Positions 1 to 10,254 of a stretch of DNA of 64,000 nt are shown here, one piece after another. The DNA is from Medicago truncatula (lineage: Eukaryota; Streptophyta; Magnoliopsida; Fabales; Fabaceae). Below the pieces are notes generated by a model. The model was not told where the DNA came from, searched no databases, and saw only the letters and a list, made by a program, of their open reading frames with translations. How positions within the stretch are numbered: position 1 is the stretch's first letter; each line of letters starts with the position of its first letter. A program made the translations under genes and the position numbers. The stretch spans positions 6,954,001-7,018,000 of the forward strand of contig NC_053046.1 in NCBI RefSeq assembly GCF_003473485.1, read 5' to 3'.

Positions 1-263
1 CGTATGAAGCTTGTGACGCTACCTCCTGAATTGATGTTAAAAGAAAACCACCTCCTGAATTGTTGGGAGTAGACACTTTGTTTCACAATGTCAACTATAG
101 TAATCATATTTGCGATAGCTAGCAAAGATCATTGTTGTATTGTAAATGTAGTGCATTATTTCTTTCACTTTTCTTGGTAAAGTTATAGCTTCATAATCAC
201 CTAAGTTGTAGTTTGCTGAGAAAACAATTTCTCATTGTTGTGTTCTTTTGAAATGTGAAACAG
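1..263 (+). other. Intron of the NASP gene (no exon seen)
   Basis: No coding frame joins the downstream exon, and the stretch ends in a T-rich tract and a CAG acceptor at 261-263. A short direct repeat (CACCTCCTGAATTG-like) occurs twice near the left edge. It is best read as the intron upstream of the acidic-tract exon. Confidence 0.6.
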
Positions 264-1464
264 TGTCCGGTAAGAACGACCAGGAAGATGATGAGGATAG
301 TGATACTGAAGAGTTGGCAGAAGGTGATGAAGACGAGTCTGACCTGGATTTGGCATGGAAAATGCTTGATGTTGCTAGAGCCATTGTTGAAAAGCAATCT
401 GTCCATACTATGGAACAAGTTGATATACTATCAACATTGGCAGATGTTGCTCTGGAAAGAGGTATTTTCACCATCTTACATTTATTTTAAATTTAGCCAA
501 TTCTCTCTACCCCTGTTCTAAAAGTTGAATTGTTTCTGGGATCTGTTTTTTCCAGAGGATTTTGAAACATCTCTCTCTGACTACCAGAAGGCTCTATCCA
601 TCCTAGAACAGCTGGTTGAACCAGATGATAGAAACATTGCTGACATGTATCCTTGTCATGATTATTATTTTGATGTGATATTACTTATGTTTAGACTTTA
701 GCATGTTTAAATGTTAATAAAAAATTAAACAACATACAGAGTGGCATATAATTGCTTAGTTCACTTATTAATAATTTCTCCAATTTAAGATGATCAATTG
801 TGCTCTTCCATTGCTAGACTGCCTTAACTTCTGAAATAAGAAATTTCCGTATATGCTTGTGTTTGGAGGTTAGTTCAAAACCTGAGGAAGCCGTTGCTTA
901 TTTGGAGAAGGCTACATCTGTTTGTAAGGCACGCATAGATCGTCTCACAAATGAAGTGAAGAGTTTTTCAGAGTCGACATCTTCCGAGACTAATAACTCA
1001 ATTGCGGATAAACAAGCAGAAATTGAAATTCTCGCAGGTCTCTCAAGTGAACTGGAAAAGAAGGTAAATTTTGTTTTAAAAAAATTAAGATGCTTATTTG
1101 TCTTATGTTATTTTGATATAACGTGGAATGTATGGAATTGCAGCTTGAAGATCTACAGCAGTTAATTGCAAACCCAAAATCAATTCTCGCTGAGATTCTA
1201 GCATCTGCCAAGGCAGGCAGTGGAAAAGAACCATCTCTAGCAAGAGTGAGCTCCTCGCAGTTGGCTACGGAGAACAGCAGTGGAAGTTTTGACTCTCCAA
1301 CCATTTCAACCGCTCACACCAATGGATCTGCTGGAGTCACACATCTTGGTGTGGTAGGGAGAGGAGTTAAGCGATCATCAAATACTAGCACGACAGAAGC
1401 AAGCATTTCAAAAAAACCAGCATTGGAAACAACTGAAGAGAAAGGTGATGGTGGCAACGCATGA
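264..1464 (+). CDS. NASP: NASP/Sim3-type histone chaperone, 3' part (4 exons visible)
   Basis: This is the 3' part of a plant NASP (SHNi-TPR) gene, a nuclear chaperone for histones H3/H4. Visible exons are 264-461, 556-646, 841-1063 and 1144-1464, all with GT..AG borders; upstream exons lie outside the window. The sequence shows an acidic tract (EDDEDSDTEELAEGDEDES), then TPR-like helices (DLDLAWKMLDVARAIVEKQS; EDFETSLSDYQKALSILEQL; NFRICLCLEVSSKPEEAVAY), a coiled-coil stretch ending ELEKKLEDLQQ, and a C-terminus with VTHLGVVGRGVKR and SKKPALE. That C-terminus matches Arabidopsis NASP as I remember it and probably carries the nuclear signal. The acidic tract interrupting the TPRs is a family hallmark that contacts histones. 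The frame stays open across all three visible junctions, so the gene looks functional. Family assignment is firm; the 5' end cannot be judged. Confidence 0.9.
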
Positions 1465-2141
1465 TTTATACTGGTCTCAGTTCTTTTGTATGGAGTGATG
1501 AGTTTCGCACTCTTTGAATTATGGATGGGACAAATTCTTGCAAATTCCATGGTTGACTGTTTTCAGGAAAGTGTTATGCCATATTTTTCATCACTGTAGC
1601 TAAGGTTATCTCGTCACAAGTATCAAATGACTTAAATGTATTTCCTAGAAAAACCATGAGAATTTTTATGGATTTAATCACTGTCCGTTAGTATTATATG
1701 CATGTTCCTTTAAGGTTTGGCGCTGAATTAGGTTGAATTTATTATGTAATGATGACTAGATGATTAGGAATGAGTTGGGATCCTCTATTTAAAAATTCAA
1801 ATTAAGTTTGCGGAAGATAAGAAGACCACGTGTCAGGCTTAATAAAATAGTACTAATAAATTATTCAACTACTATGGAGTGGGTGCAAAATCCAATCTAT
1901 AAAATTGAGAACCAAAAAACTATGTAAGGCGTTATTATCTTCAGTAGCGAGCCGTCCCTGCGGGTAAGAGACAAATTATAAACAGAATAACAAGAAAATG
2001 TTGATGTTATCAAAGTGCTAGAAATCATAGGAATATAATATTTACCCCTTAACTATAAAATCAAGATAGTTAGATCGTATTGCTACGAGTGAAACAACAT
2101 CAACAATACTCAATTCTGAATTGAGGGGTTGCAAAAAAAAA

Positions 2142-2620
2142 ATGTGTTATAGGTTGGAATGTGCTACCTGTGGGAAATATACATGGGGAGGATGTGGTAA
2201 ACACTTGACCACCCTCTACAGAAGTATTGATGAAGGAATGCACTGTATGTGCCGCTCCTGGCCTGGCGTTGTTATACCCTCACAGCAACGCACAGCCACA
2301 ACCACTGACCAACCATCAACATCCAATAACTCTCATGGTACAATTTCTTTAATTTGGTCTTTTTCTTAATCTTTTGGTTATGTATTGTAACAGTTGTGCA
2401 CCGACTTTGCCGGTAATTAGTCACTACCTGAGACAAAATTTTACTCGGATCAATGAAACATCGGTGTTTAATTTGATCTTTTGGTTAGGTCTAATTTTAC
2501 TAGGATCAACGAAACCTTGGTGTTTAGTCTTATCTTTTCTAAAAGATTAAAAAATTATATGTTTAAACATTAATTATGATATTGCTTTTTGCAGATAATA
2601 CAAATTCTCAAAGTTCTTGA
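2142..2620 (+). CDS. Small cysteine-rich plant protein (73 aa, 2 exons)
   Basis: Exon 1 is 2142-2337 and exon 2 is 2595-2620, joined at a GT..AG intron to give 73 residues. The ATG at 2142 is chosen because it opens the conserved part (MCYRLECATCGKYTWGGCGK). Six cysteines lie at residues 2, 7, 10, 18, 35 and 37: a CxxC pair, a single Cys in GGCG and a CxC pair, followed by RSWPGV. This spacing suggests metal binding, probably one zinc site. Similar short uncharacterised proteins occur widely in land plants as I recall, which supports a real gene; no function is known to me. The tail is Ser/Thr/Gln-rich and probably disordered. There is no signal peptide or membrane segment. The intron contains an imperfect tandem duplication (about 2433-2545) of a GATCAAYGAAACNTYGGTGTTTA unit. 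Confidence 0.72.
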
Positions 2621-4200
2621 ATCGATGATGACCCGCAGCCAGCAGTAATTTGCTTTTGATGAACATGCAGAGGGAAAGCATTGATATTGTCGAGTTCCAT
2701 TATGTGTATGTTTGGATTGACGATGAGATTGACAAAATCATAATGCCACCGTAGTTTTGTGAGATTACAAAATGTAGTTTTTAGCAAAATCATTGTGGCT
2801 CAACTTATATTCACTCAATCTCACCTTTAATCAAAACGTACACTTCACTGTAATGTTATAACAAAGTGTCTACTCCAGAAAAGATATAAATAATAATGTA
2901 ATGTAGGATTGGTGATCATGTTACAGTGACCAACATTAACCTGCATTCTTTTCTATCTTTGAGTCTATTTTTTGTATTTTTTTGTGAGCAAATCTTTGAG
3001 TCTATTAATAAAAAATAAATTCCTCTGTTCCTTGATTTGTGTTCCAATGCTTCATTGTTATCTGTTCCCTTCTTTAACCCATACTTTCGTAAATTGTCTG
3101 ATAGGGAGTGAAGTACCAAGTCAAAATCAGTACACCTGATAAGAGAAATTTCTTAACCAAGTCACTCTCAAGTAATTAGTGTAATCTGTTGATCCAATTG
3201 AAATTTGAAAGAATTTGAAACCTTTCATCTGAACTTTAGTGCTATTGTGGTAACTATCTTGTTGCCAGGCTTTTGATAATTTGTCTTGAGTATGAAAACA
3301 GCCCCAATCATTAGGAAGCCTAAAAATGGAAAGTTGCTTATAAATATGACCGGAAGAAGTATTAAAAAAAGTAAAAAAATAGATGTATTAATTGGCTGTG
3401 TTTTTTAATAGTTTATCATTAACTTTGTATCTTACAATGATCTAGTGTGATTTTGGTTCCACTTTTATAAGGATCAAAATTGATTTTGGAGTAGTAGAAT
3501 TAATTCTGACAACTTTGGTTGTTTTTGAGTAGAATTGATTTTCTAATTGATTTTCATACATAAATTTATAATCCAACTCACTTTTATATAAATGTATACG
3601 AATATAAATATAAATTATTTTACTTTCAATCCACTTTTAACCCTAATTAGTTTTACAAAATCAATTTATTCAAAATCAATTGTTGTAACCACATAACCAA
3701 ACATAATCAACCATAAATTTTAAGGAAGTATTACATAATAGGCATCTAGAAAGTACAAACACAAATATGAACAATAGATTTCACACTAAAACATGCCACT
3801 TTTAAAGGACAAGAAACTTAGATAACCCATATTTTACCTAGATCCATCACATAACAATTAACATACTTTAATTAATTTTATTTTGACACACAATGTCAAG
3901 AAATCAAACATTATGTTTTATATACATTTCATAGAGGCAAATAATGTCTACCTACTTGATGTAGCACCTTAATTTTGTTCGGACAAATAAAAAAATAGCA
4001 AAAATAAGTGAAAATTTTATTACATTTACAATTATTATTTATCTCCTCGTAAAATCTAAAAGTCCAAAAATACTTCATTTTAATCCTTCATTTGTATCAA
4101 TATTCTTTAATTACGAAAATTACAAAAGTGATAAATTCATAAAAATTGAAAATTACAATTTATTTATTCTTTAAAAAAAAAAACATTGATCGCAGCATAC
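2621..4200. other. AT-rich intergenic DNA, one MITE copy
   Basis: No credible coding region. About 3470-3710 carries a copy of the dispersed TTGATTTT/AAAATCAATT repeat listed separately. The remainder is AT-rich sequence in which I see nothing. Confidence 0.5.
3470..3710. repeat. MITE-like repeat, AAAATCAATT family, copy 1
   Basis: The segment runs from GTAGAATTAATTCTGAC to AAAATCAATTGTTGTAACC and has inward-facing TTGATTTT/AAAATCAA ends. The same sequence, diverged, recurs near 5085-5310, 41950-42190 and 61110-61305. All copies contain a CAACTCACTTTTA-like core. Exact ends and target duplications were not resolved. Confidence 0.5.
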
Positions 4201-4224
4201 TCCATCGGATCCTCTATGTTCAAC

Positions 4225-4370
4225 AGGGCCGGTCCTAGGCATAGGCCACGAGTGCGACGGCCTAGGGCCCATGCGCATAGGGGCCCTAAATTTTTTTAAG
4301 GGGGTGTATATAGCAAAGCTAAGGAAAAAGTGGGGTGCATATAGTAACTCGTACCAGCCGGCCTAAATCT
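4225..4370. mobile_element. hAT-like terminal fragment (CAGGGCCGG end)
   Basis: CAGGGCCGGTCCTAGG followed by GGCCTAGGGCCC resembles the GC-rich terminus of plant hAT-type elements. A matching second terminus was not found, so this is either a truncated copy or a solo end. It stands out by GC content from its surroundings. Confidence 0.4.
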
Positions 4371-5080
4371 GAATCATTTTCTCGGCCCATTAGGAATAAA
4401 ACAGAAAGGAAAAAGAAACGTGGAAAGACCCAATAAAGAGGAAAATAATGGAAAGGACCCAACTAACGCACAAACAAAAACTTCTTTTGAGCAATTAGAA
4501 AGACATATGAAAAAAGAAACTTAAAAAGAAAAACCAAAAGGTTCCAAAATCAGTCATTCTCTCCAGGTGAATTGTTTTAGGTTTATTTTTTTTCTTTCTT
4601 ATTCCAATTCTATTTGATAATATTGTTTCAATTCTCTAGTTGCTTCAAGTGTTGAATTCTAATTATATATTTTTTTTATTCCAATTCTCTTTGATAATCA
4701 TTGTTTCAATTATCTAATTGCTTCAGGTGTTGAATTTTAAAATTCTAATTGAATGATTTCTGTTTTTTCCAATTGAATTTTTATTTTTCCATATAGCATG
4801 ATTTGTACACCAAAAAGCATATAGCATGATTTATTCAAAATCAAGAGTTCACGTACTGTACATAAAACACAGTACACGTTGAACTTGAATATCAATTTTT
4901 GATATTTTTTTTTAATTAATTGTTTGTACCCATAATTTTTTTTTGATTAAAGTATCATTTCGTACGTAGTAAATCCTTAATGATATGATATCAATAAAAT
5001 AATCAACTAAATTGAAGATGAAAGGTTAATGAACAACAATGGGATTTCATTTCCTCCTTATAAAGATTTTTAATTGGTTA
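4371..5080. other. AT-rich intergenic DNA, no gene seen
   Basis: A purine-rich stretch (4390-4550) is followed by AT-rich sequence with a short duplicated phrase (TTCCAATTCT..TTTGATAAT, near 4600 and 4680). No exon, RNA gene or complete element was recognised. Confidence 0.4.
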
Positions 5081-5084
5081 TGCA

Positions 5085-5310
5085 GAGAAAATTGCTTTTG
5101 TGTAAATTGATTTTGTAAATGAATTTCAACTAAAAGTGAGTCGAAAGTAAAATGACTTGTATTTGGATAAATTCATGTAAAAGTGAATTGAATTATAAAT
5201 TTATGTGTACAAATCAATTATAGAATCAAAAGCTACAAATCCTAACTTCAAGTAGAATCAATTATAGAGACGAACTGATTCTACTCGAAAGTAACTAAAT
5301 ATGTCAGAAT
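5085..5310. repeat. MITE-like repeat, AAAATCAATT family, copy 2
   Basis: It shares AATTGATTTTGTAAATGAATTT, AAAGTGAATTGAATTATAAA and GTAGAATCAATTATAG with the copies near 3.5, 42.0 and 61.2 kb, in the opposite orientation to copy 1. The copy lies directly upstream of the snoRNA promoter. Confidence 0.5.
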
Positions 5311-5480
5311 CAATTCTACACCTCCGTGGCTTATCTAGAAGTGGAGAACCAAACTTACACTAACCATATAAAAAGGTGCCGGGGGTGTGAAAATGAAATA
5401 CTGAGATAGGAGTAACAACTGCCTGAAAGATTTTCTTCTTACACCAATTGGAAAATAAAAACCCAATTTTAGCGGGTTAA

Positions 5481-5546
5481 GGCCCATTCAAATCACCAAA
5501 TATTGCAGAAACCCTAAAGCCGTAACGGAACACATGCTCTATAAAA
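5481..5546 (+). promoter_or_regulatory. Site II + telo-box + TATA promoter of snoRNA cluster
   Basis: Three elements stand in order: GGCCCA at 5481-5486 (site II, TGGGCC on the other strand), AAACCCTAA at 5509-5517 (telo-box) and TATAAAA at 5540-5546. In Arabidopsis, site II plus telo-box is the usual promoter pair of snoRNA clusters and ribosomal protein genes. No protein frame follows, while snoRNAs do, which fits an RNA polymerase II snoRNA precursor starting near 5570. Confidence 0.7.
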
Positions 5547-5749
5547 CCGAATCATATCTTTGGATCACCAACACCAAGTAGCATAACATAGCCACCGTTT
5601 ATGTTTTTTTCTTTTCTTTCTGAAACCTTAGTTTTTTAGCTTCTTTACTTTCGATTTGTTTAATATGTAACATGTCTATGTTTCTGTTTTGTTAATTTTC
5701 TCGAAATTTTTATTTTTATGAAGGAAAATGGTTTAAATCGTGGTTTTTC

Positions 5750-5827
5750 TCAGTGATGATGAATAATTGATGACGAGTCCGATCCATTCATAATCATGAC
5801 GACATATCGAGGCATTTGTCTGAGAGG
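5750..5827 (+). ncRNA. C/D-box snoRNA 1 (25S rRNA guide)
   Basis: Box C GTGATGA is at 5753-5759 and box D CTGA at 5820-5823, flanked by CTC/GAG pairing. The 11 nt at 5808-5818 are complementary to CAAATGCCTCG, which I recall as a universally conserved stretch of large-subunit rRNA in domain IV. Under the box D+5 rule, T5815 would direct 2'-O-methylation of the last A of CAAA. A second stretch, GATGACGAG at 5769-5777, complements CTCGTCATC, the adjoining rRNA sequence, so both halves of the RNA contact one rRNA segment. It may be the U36/snR47 counterpart, but I could not verify that. Confidence 0.75.
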
Positions 5828-5909
5828 TTTCTACTTTTTTCTTGAAATCCTTCATTGATTTTACTTGTGAAATTTTTAATAGAATTTCAATATTTTTTGG
5901 TTGTTAAAA

Positions 5910-6000
5910 GGCATGACATAGTGATGATAATTTGTGAACCTTTCCATATGATTCTTTACAGGATTAAAATATCCTCCTACTCATTCTGAATGTCATTGCC
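5910..6000 (+). ncRNA. C/D-box snoRNA 2 (25S rRNA guide)
   Basis: Box C GTGATGA is at 5921-5927 and box D CTGA at 5986-5989. The ends form a strong terminal stem: GGCATGACAT (5910-5919) pairs with ATGTCATTGCC (5990-6000) with one bulge. The guide at 5973-5982 complements GAGTAGGAGG, which I recall in plant 25S rRNA after a GAC. The D+5 position, T5981, points to the A of GAG. The yeast and human guides for this region are snR61 and U38 as I remember; the equivalence is inference. Confidence 0.75.
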
Positions 6001-6058
6001 TAAATATTTATTGTTCTATATAAGTTTTGATTTTATATTTTTCCTATATTTATGTGTT

Positions 6059-6133
6059 GGTGGCTATGATGATAATGATATTATCATTTTATTGAGTTTT
6101 CAATGATTGTCTTTCAAGCACTTTTGAGCCACC
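6059..6133 (+). ncRNA. C/D-box snoRNA 3 (25S rRNA guide, box D TTGA)
   Basis: A perfect 6-bp terminal stem (GGTGGC 6059-6064, GCCACC 6128-6133) encloses box C ATGATGA at 6066-6072 and a non-canonical box D TTGA at 6124-6127. The 11 nt at 6112-6122 complement AGTGCTTGAAA, recalled from the plant 25S rRNA segment around GAGTGCTTGAAATTG. The D+5 nucleotide, C6119, would select the second G of AGTG. The box D variant lowers confidence slightly, but stem, spacing and guide agree. Confidence 0.65.
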
Positions 6134-7800
6134 GTCTTTCTTTCTTCAAGGTCTAGTTAATTTTATTTCATTCATTTCAAGCACTTTTTTTTCTTCTTCT
6201 TTTCACTCTCTCTCAAAAAAAAAAGTTTCGTATTATAATTTTTTTTCTTCATAATTATAGTTTATTGAATAGCCGATGTATTTTATTAGGGGACATTATT
6301 ATTTGAATACCAAATATTCGTAATTAAAAAAAAATTATCTTGATTTTTATCTGTGAGTAATTATTTTTATATTAAGCTTAAGTGTAAGTGTTTAATCTAG
6401 GTCAGTCGCTCCCTTTTCTGTTTTAAAGTTAAATGAAGTACCAATTTCTTTCTCGCAATGGATTCTTACCATTACGAGTCATATAAGGATCACATCATTT
6501 GGTTTTAAAACAAGAAATGGCGCCGCTCTTGTGAGTTGTGAGGGGATGACGGGAATTTTAAGCATTACCACATAAATATTGTGGAAATAAAGAACAAAAT
6601 GCATTTGATCATGGACAATGTGATATAAGCAGTGGAGTAAAGAGTTAGTATTATATGCTTGATATTCAAAATTCACATGCACTTTTTTATTTTTTGTATT
6701 ATTGTCCAACTTTTGTTAAACCACTTTTTTTTTTTCTTTTCTTATTTGATGAAAACTATAGAGAGGGAAAAACGAAGAGAGAGAATAAAAACACAATATG
6801 TGAGTATGAGAGAATTTTTTTTTTTTTTAATTCAATTGTATTTACTATGTAGTGTGCTTTTTTCTAACAATCACGTGCTGCAAACCCAAACCCATCTCCA
6901 ATGGGCTTTTCGTGTACATTAATATTTGGGAAATGGCAATAAAGCTCGTGGTTGATTCAAAATGACAAAACTTGTGTTTGACTCCGGTCATGTCATGTTG
7001 ATAATTAATCATGTGTAAAAGTTAAAATCAAATTCGGATAGGAGGCAAGAGCTAAACAAATGGATACAATTGAAAAATAAAGGTTTTCATTCATCCATGG
7101 ATAAGTTGCTAATTAAGCTTGACAAATATTACCCTTTCCCTTTTCATTTTTATATTTTTTATCGGTGGAAGTGTAATTCCTTTTTCCTGTAGCAACCATC
7201 CATCCACTCAAGTCCTGTTTCCATACGTCCAAGAGATGAATATAAATAATGTTGGTTTTAATCATCTAGGTAATCAAGTGAGAAAGTGGGATCACTTTTT
7301 CCTGATGTCTACAACTCTTCAAACACAATGTGGTCATTTGTATTCATTTGATTAAGATTGGATGGTCTATTTCTAAGCGCAATACAAGATTATTAATAAC
7401 CTGAGCGAATTCAATTTCAATTAACAGTTGCATGAGAATTTTTCATCCTTAATTTGATTGCAAATGACAATCGTGAGGCTCATACAAGATTCAAAATTCA
7501 CAAACAATATATTGTTCCAAAAAAAAAAACATCGTTAATATGGATTAGTGTTTTCTATTTCGTCTATTTCTGAATACTTGTCGTTTTTGAAAAATAATTT
7601 TTGTTTCAAATTATTTAATGCTTTCAAGTTTCAGTGCAATATTGATTATTGGCTTGGCAATAATACTGATATTATAGAAAGTAATATAAAATTTCATCAA
7701 AAATAACAAATTTACTTGATTTTATTGGTATGTGTAATAGAGGGAGAAAAGTAACCTAGAACGAAAATTCTTTAGAAAAAAGAGCCAATTAAAAGACAAT
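6134..7800. other. AT-rich DNA with one dispersed repeat, no gene seen
   Basis: Downstream of the snoRNA cluster is T-rich sequence (6180-6260) that may include the precursor 3' end. Near 6720-6850 is a copy of the AGAGAGA..GTGAGTATGAGAGA repeat also found near 18.2 and 22.6 kb. No further C/D or tRNA signature was seen. Confidence 0.45.
6720..6860. repeat. GAGTATGAGAGA repeat family, copy 1
   Basis: A purine-rich block with ATGTGAGTATGAGAGA is shared with 18180-18312 and 22498-22650. The best-preserved copy (22.5 kb) has GACAACTTT and AGTTGTC ends facing each other, as in a MITE. This copy is degraded by T-runs. Confidence 0.45.
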
Positions 7801-9328
7801 AATATGTTGTTTGATTAAGGCTAAAATATGGTTTTAATCACTACAAATATTTCTTGTTTTGATTTTAGTCCTTACAAAAAAATAAAATTGTAGGGACATT
7901 TTTTAAAAACAAATAAAGGAATTGACCAATAAAGGAACCACCAAATTCAATGTCAACACATAAAACAAAGTCAAATGACCACAAAAATAAAATCAAAACA
8001 CCTATGACCCGTTACTAAATCCCCTCCAAAATTGGAATGAGCTAGCAGAGGTGGAGAAAGACCTATATGAAGAAAAAAAAACTATCAACATCATCTTCAC
8101 AACAAAAAAATCACCACTACAAAAAGATTCCCAACCAAAAACCGACAACCACCACCTTGTGCTACCAATGCCAGCAACCACCAATATCATGTCGAAACAA
8201 CCCAACAACCATCTTCTTGACTGATAAAGGTTACACAATGCAACCAAGGGTGTGCACAAGGTGACACACACACACTACACAGCCATCCCACCCAAAACCA
8301 CAAACAATAAAGGCATCGTATATAACTAGTGATGATTAGCATACACTATGAGTGGTTTAGAACAAGCAACCCCATCTCCTAAAAACCATAAAAAATAAGA
8401 ATCAAGACTACTAATAATTTCTAGCCGCAATCGAATGACTCTACCTCACACCCAAGTACAATTTCGAAGCCACAACAAATGCCTATTCACCTGCCGCTTC
8501 ACCAAATCTCTAGATTTCACCAACACATCAACTCATATTTGCTAGTGCGGAAAAGATGAAAACATAACCCTAAACCGAAAACACCCAGTTGCCGCCGTTG
8601 AGAGGCGGCACCACCGTGAGGAAACCCAAACCTTGTTTTATACTTGAAACACCAATAGAGAAATGTTGTCGAGCGACCCCAATGAGGTTTGAAGGTGATG
8701 CCGAGGTGGATCTCGTTACACCACCACAAGTTGGGGCTACAACGGAAAGAACGAGTTTGGATTAAGAGGGGACGACGAATATGAGTTTAGAGAGAAGGAA
8801 GATAGTTGTTTTTTAGAGAAAGAAAATGAACACACTTTTAATATTTTGTCCATGAAACATCGTACAAGACACAAAGTTGTTCAATACCTTAAGAGTATGT
8901 TTGGATAAGGGGATTGAGAAATTTTTAAGAATTTAGAATTCTATATAATTCAATTAAATTTCCATCATTTGTAAATATTTTTGTTTGAACGAATAAATAA
9001 AAAATTTCATTGCCATCATTTCTGGGTAACTTCTATAATTTTTTTTTATACCAAATTTGGAAATTGAAAATAGTGGTCAATTACCAAATTTTAAAAAGTT
9101 ACGGAGTCAAATTATAATTTTTGAAAAAAAGGCGTCAATTTGCAATTTTTGAAAATTTATGGGGGTCAATTTGAAAATTGTGGAAAATGTGAGGACCAAA
9201 ATGCAAAATTTCAAAAAAATTATATTAATGAAGGAATTTGAATTTCTTAGCTTTTTGGTGTCATTTGAAATTCTCTAAATTTAACTTAAATTAAATTCTT
9301 TATAAACTTCATCATTTTAAAAATTCTT
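7801..9328. other. Repeat-derived DNA, no gene assigned
   Basis: 7815-7900 begins with GGCTAAAATATGGTTTTAATC, a phrase typical of legume MITE ends. 8040-8720 is unusually rich in CCACCA/CAACC triplets on the + strand without a long frame, and may be decayed transposon DNA. 9060-9190 carries AATTTTTGAAAA phrases repeated every 30-40 nt with TCAATTTG, a short degenerate tandem array. Confidence 0.35.
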
Positions 9329-9336
9329 CAAATCAC

Positions 9337-9791
9337 TAGAGCTGTCAAAACGGGCGGCCCGGCCGGGCCAAGGGCTTTTAAGGGCCGGGCTAAAAAGCCC
9401 GGTTTGAATATGGGCTGCAAAAAATGAGCCCGAGCCCGGCCCTATAGGGCTCCCGGGCTAACGGGCCGGCCCTGACCCGTATTTTTTTCTTCCCTTTTCC
9501 ATTCTTTTAAGTACGGAACATACATAAATATGCCGGGCTAACGGGTCAGCCCGGGCCCGTATCAGTCTCTCACACACACAGACCACAAAAAAAAAAAAAA
9601 ACAGTTGTATTTTTTGCGGGCTTCCGGGCAGCCCGGAGCCCGGACGGGCTAGCCCTAACGGGCCAAGGGCTTTTACGGGCCGGGCTAAAAAGCCCTCTTC
9701 AATTTCGGGCTCCAATTATTCGGCCCAAGCCCTACATTTTATTCGGGCTTTCGGGCCGGCCCTTACGGCCCGGCCCATTTTGACAGCTCTA
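9337..9791. mobile_element. hAT-type MITE with 8-bp target duplication
   Basis: The element starts TAGAGCTGTCAAAA and ends TTTTGACAGCTCTA, a perfect 14-bp terminal inverted repeat. CAAATCAC flanks it on both sides (9329-9336 and 9792-9799), an exact 8-bp duplication as made by hAT transposases. The 455-bp body is GC-rich, full of GGGCCGGGCT/AGCCCGG phrases that can fold on themselves, and contains an A13 tract. It has no coding capacity. The intact duplication suggests a fairly recent insertion. Confidence 0.9.
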
Positions 9792-9799
9792 CAAATCAC

Positions 9800-10250
9800 C
9801 ATCTAACAATATAATTTATTTATTTTTTTTTAATTCCCTTAAAACGTTACATTACCTCAAAACCTTCATCAATCTTAACATACTCTAAATGTTTCATACT
9901 TACCTTTTAAGAGCACAAACATCGGTGGTGACATTGCTTACGTGTGTCATCTTGTGTCAGTATAGATACCGCTATTTAACAAGGTGGTAGTAGCATTGGT
10001 TGGAACCGTATCCATACCATTTTGCTTTTGAGTTTTTATTATTATTTTATTAATAATTAGTTTTTGCCTATTTAATTTGGAAGACATGTTTTTGAAATAT
10101 GACATAAAATTATTAGAAAATATAAGATTAGTGGGAGTGTTAGCCAAAGACTTCATTCTTGTCACATTCAGCTCTTTAATTATGAATTTTTTCATTGGTT
10201 TCATACGCTACTCCTCAGTCTCTCAATTCTCAATTTCCAGCTTCTCTTTG
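9800..10250. other. AT-rich intergenic DNA
   Basis: No exon or repeat was recognised between the hAT MITE and the copia relic. Confidence 0.35.
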
Positions 10251-10254
10251 TTTA

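Noticed and set aside
232-474. 80-codon minus-strand frame opposite the NASP exon
   Set aside because: It mirrors a coding exon with clear homology and has no family of its own.
990-1304. Minus-strand frame over the NASP 3' exons
   Set aside because: Shadow of a real gene; it crosses exon-intron borders.
5520-5750. A ribosomal protein gene behind the telo-box promoter
   Set aside because: Site II plus telo-box also mark ribosomal protein genes, but no coding exon follows; C/D snoRNAs do.
8002-8271. Cys/Trp-rich minus-strand frame
   Set aside because: Low-complexity CCACCA-rich DNA read backwards; no start context, domain or splice signals.
9458-9715. 85-codon minus-strand frame in the hAT MITE
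   Set aside because: It arises from GC-rich inverted repeats of a non-coding element.
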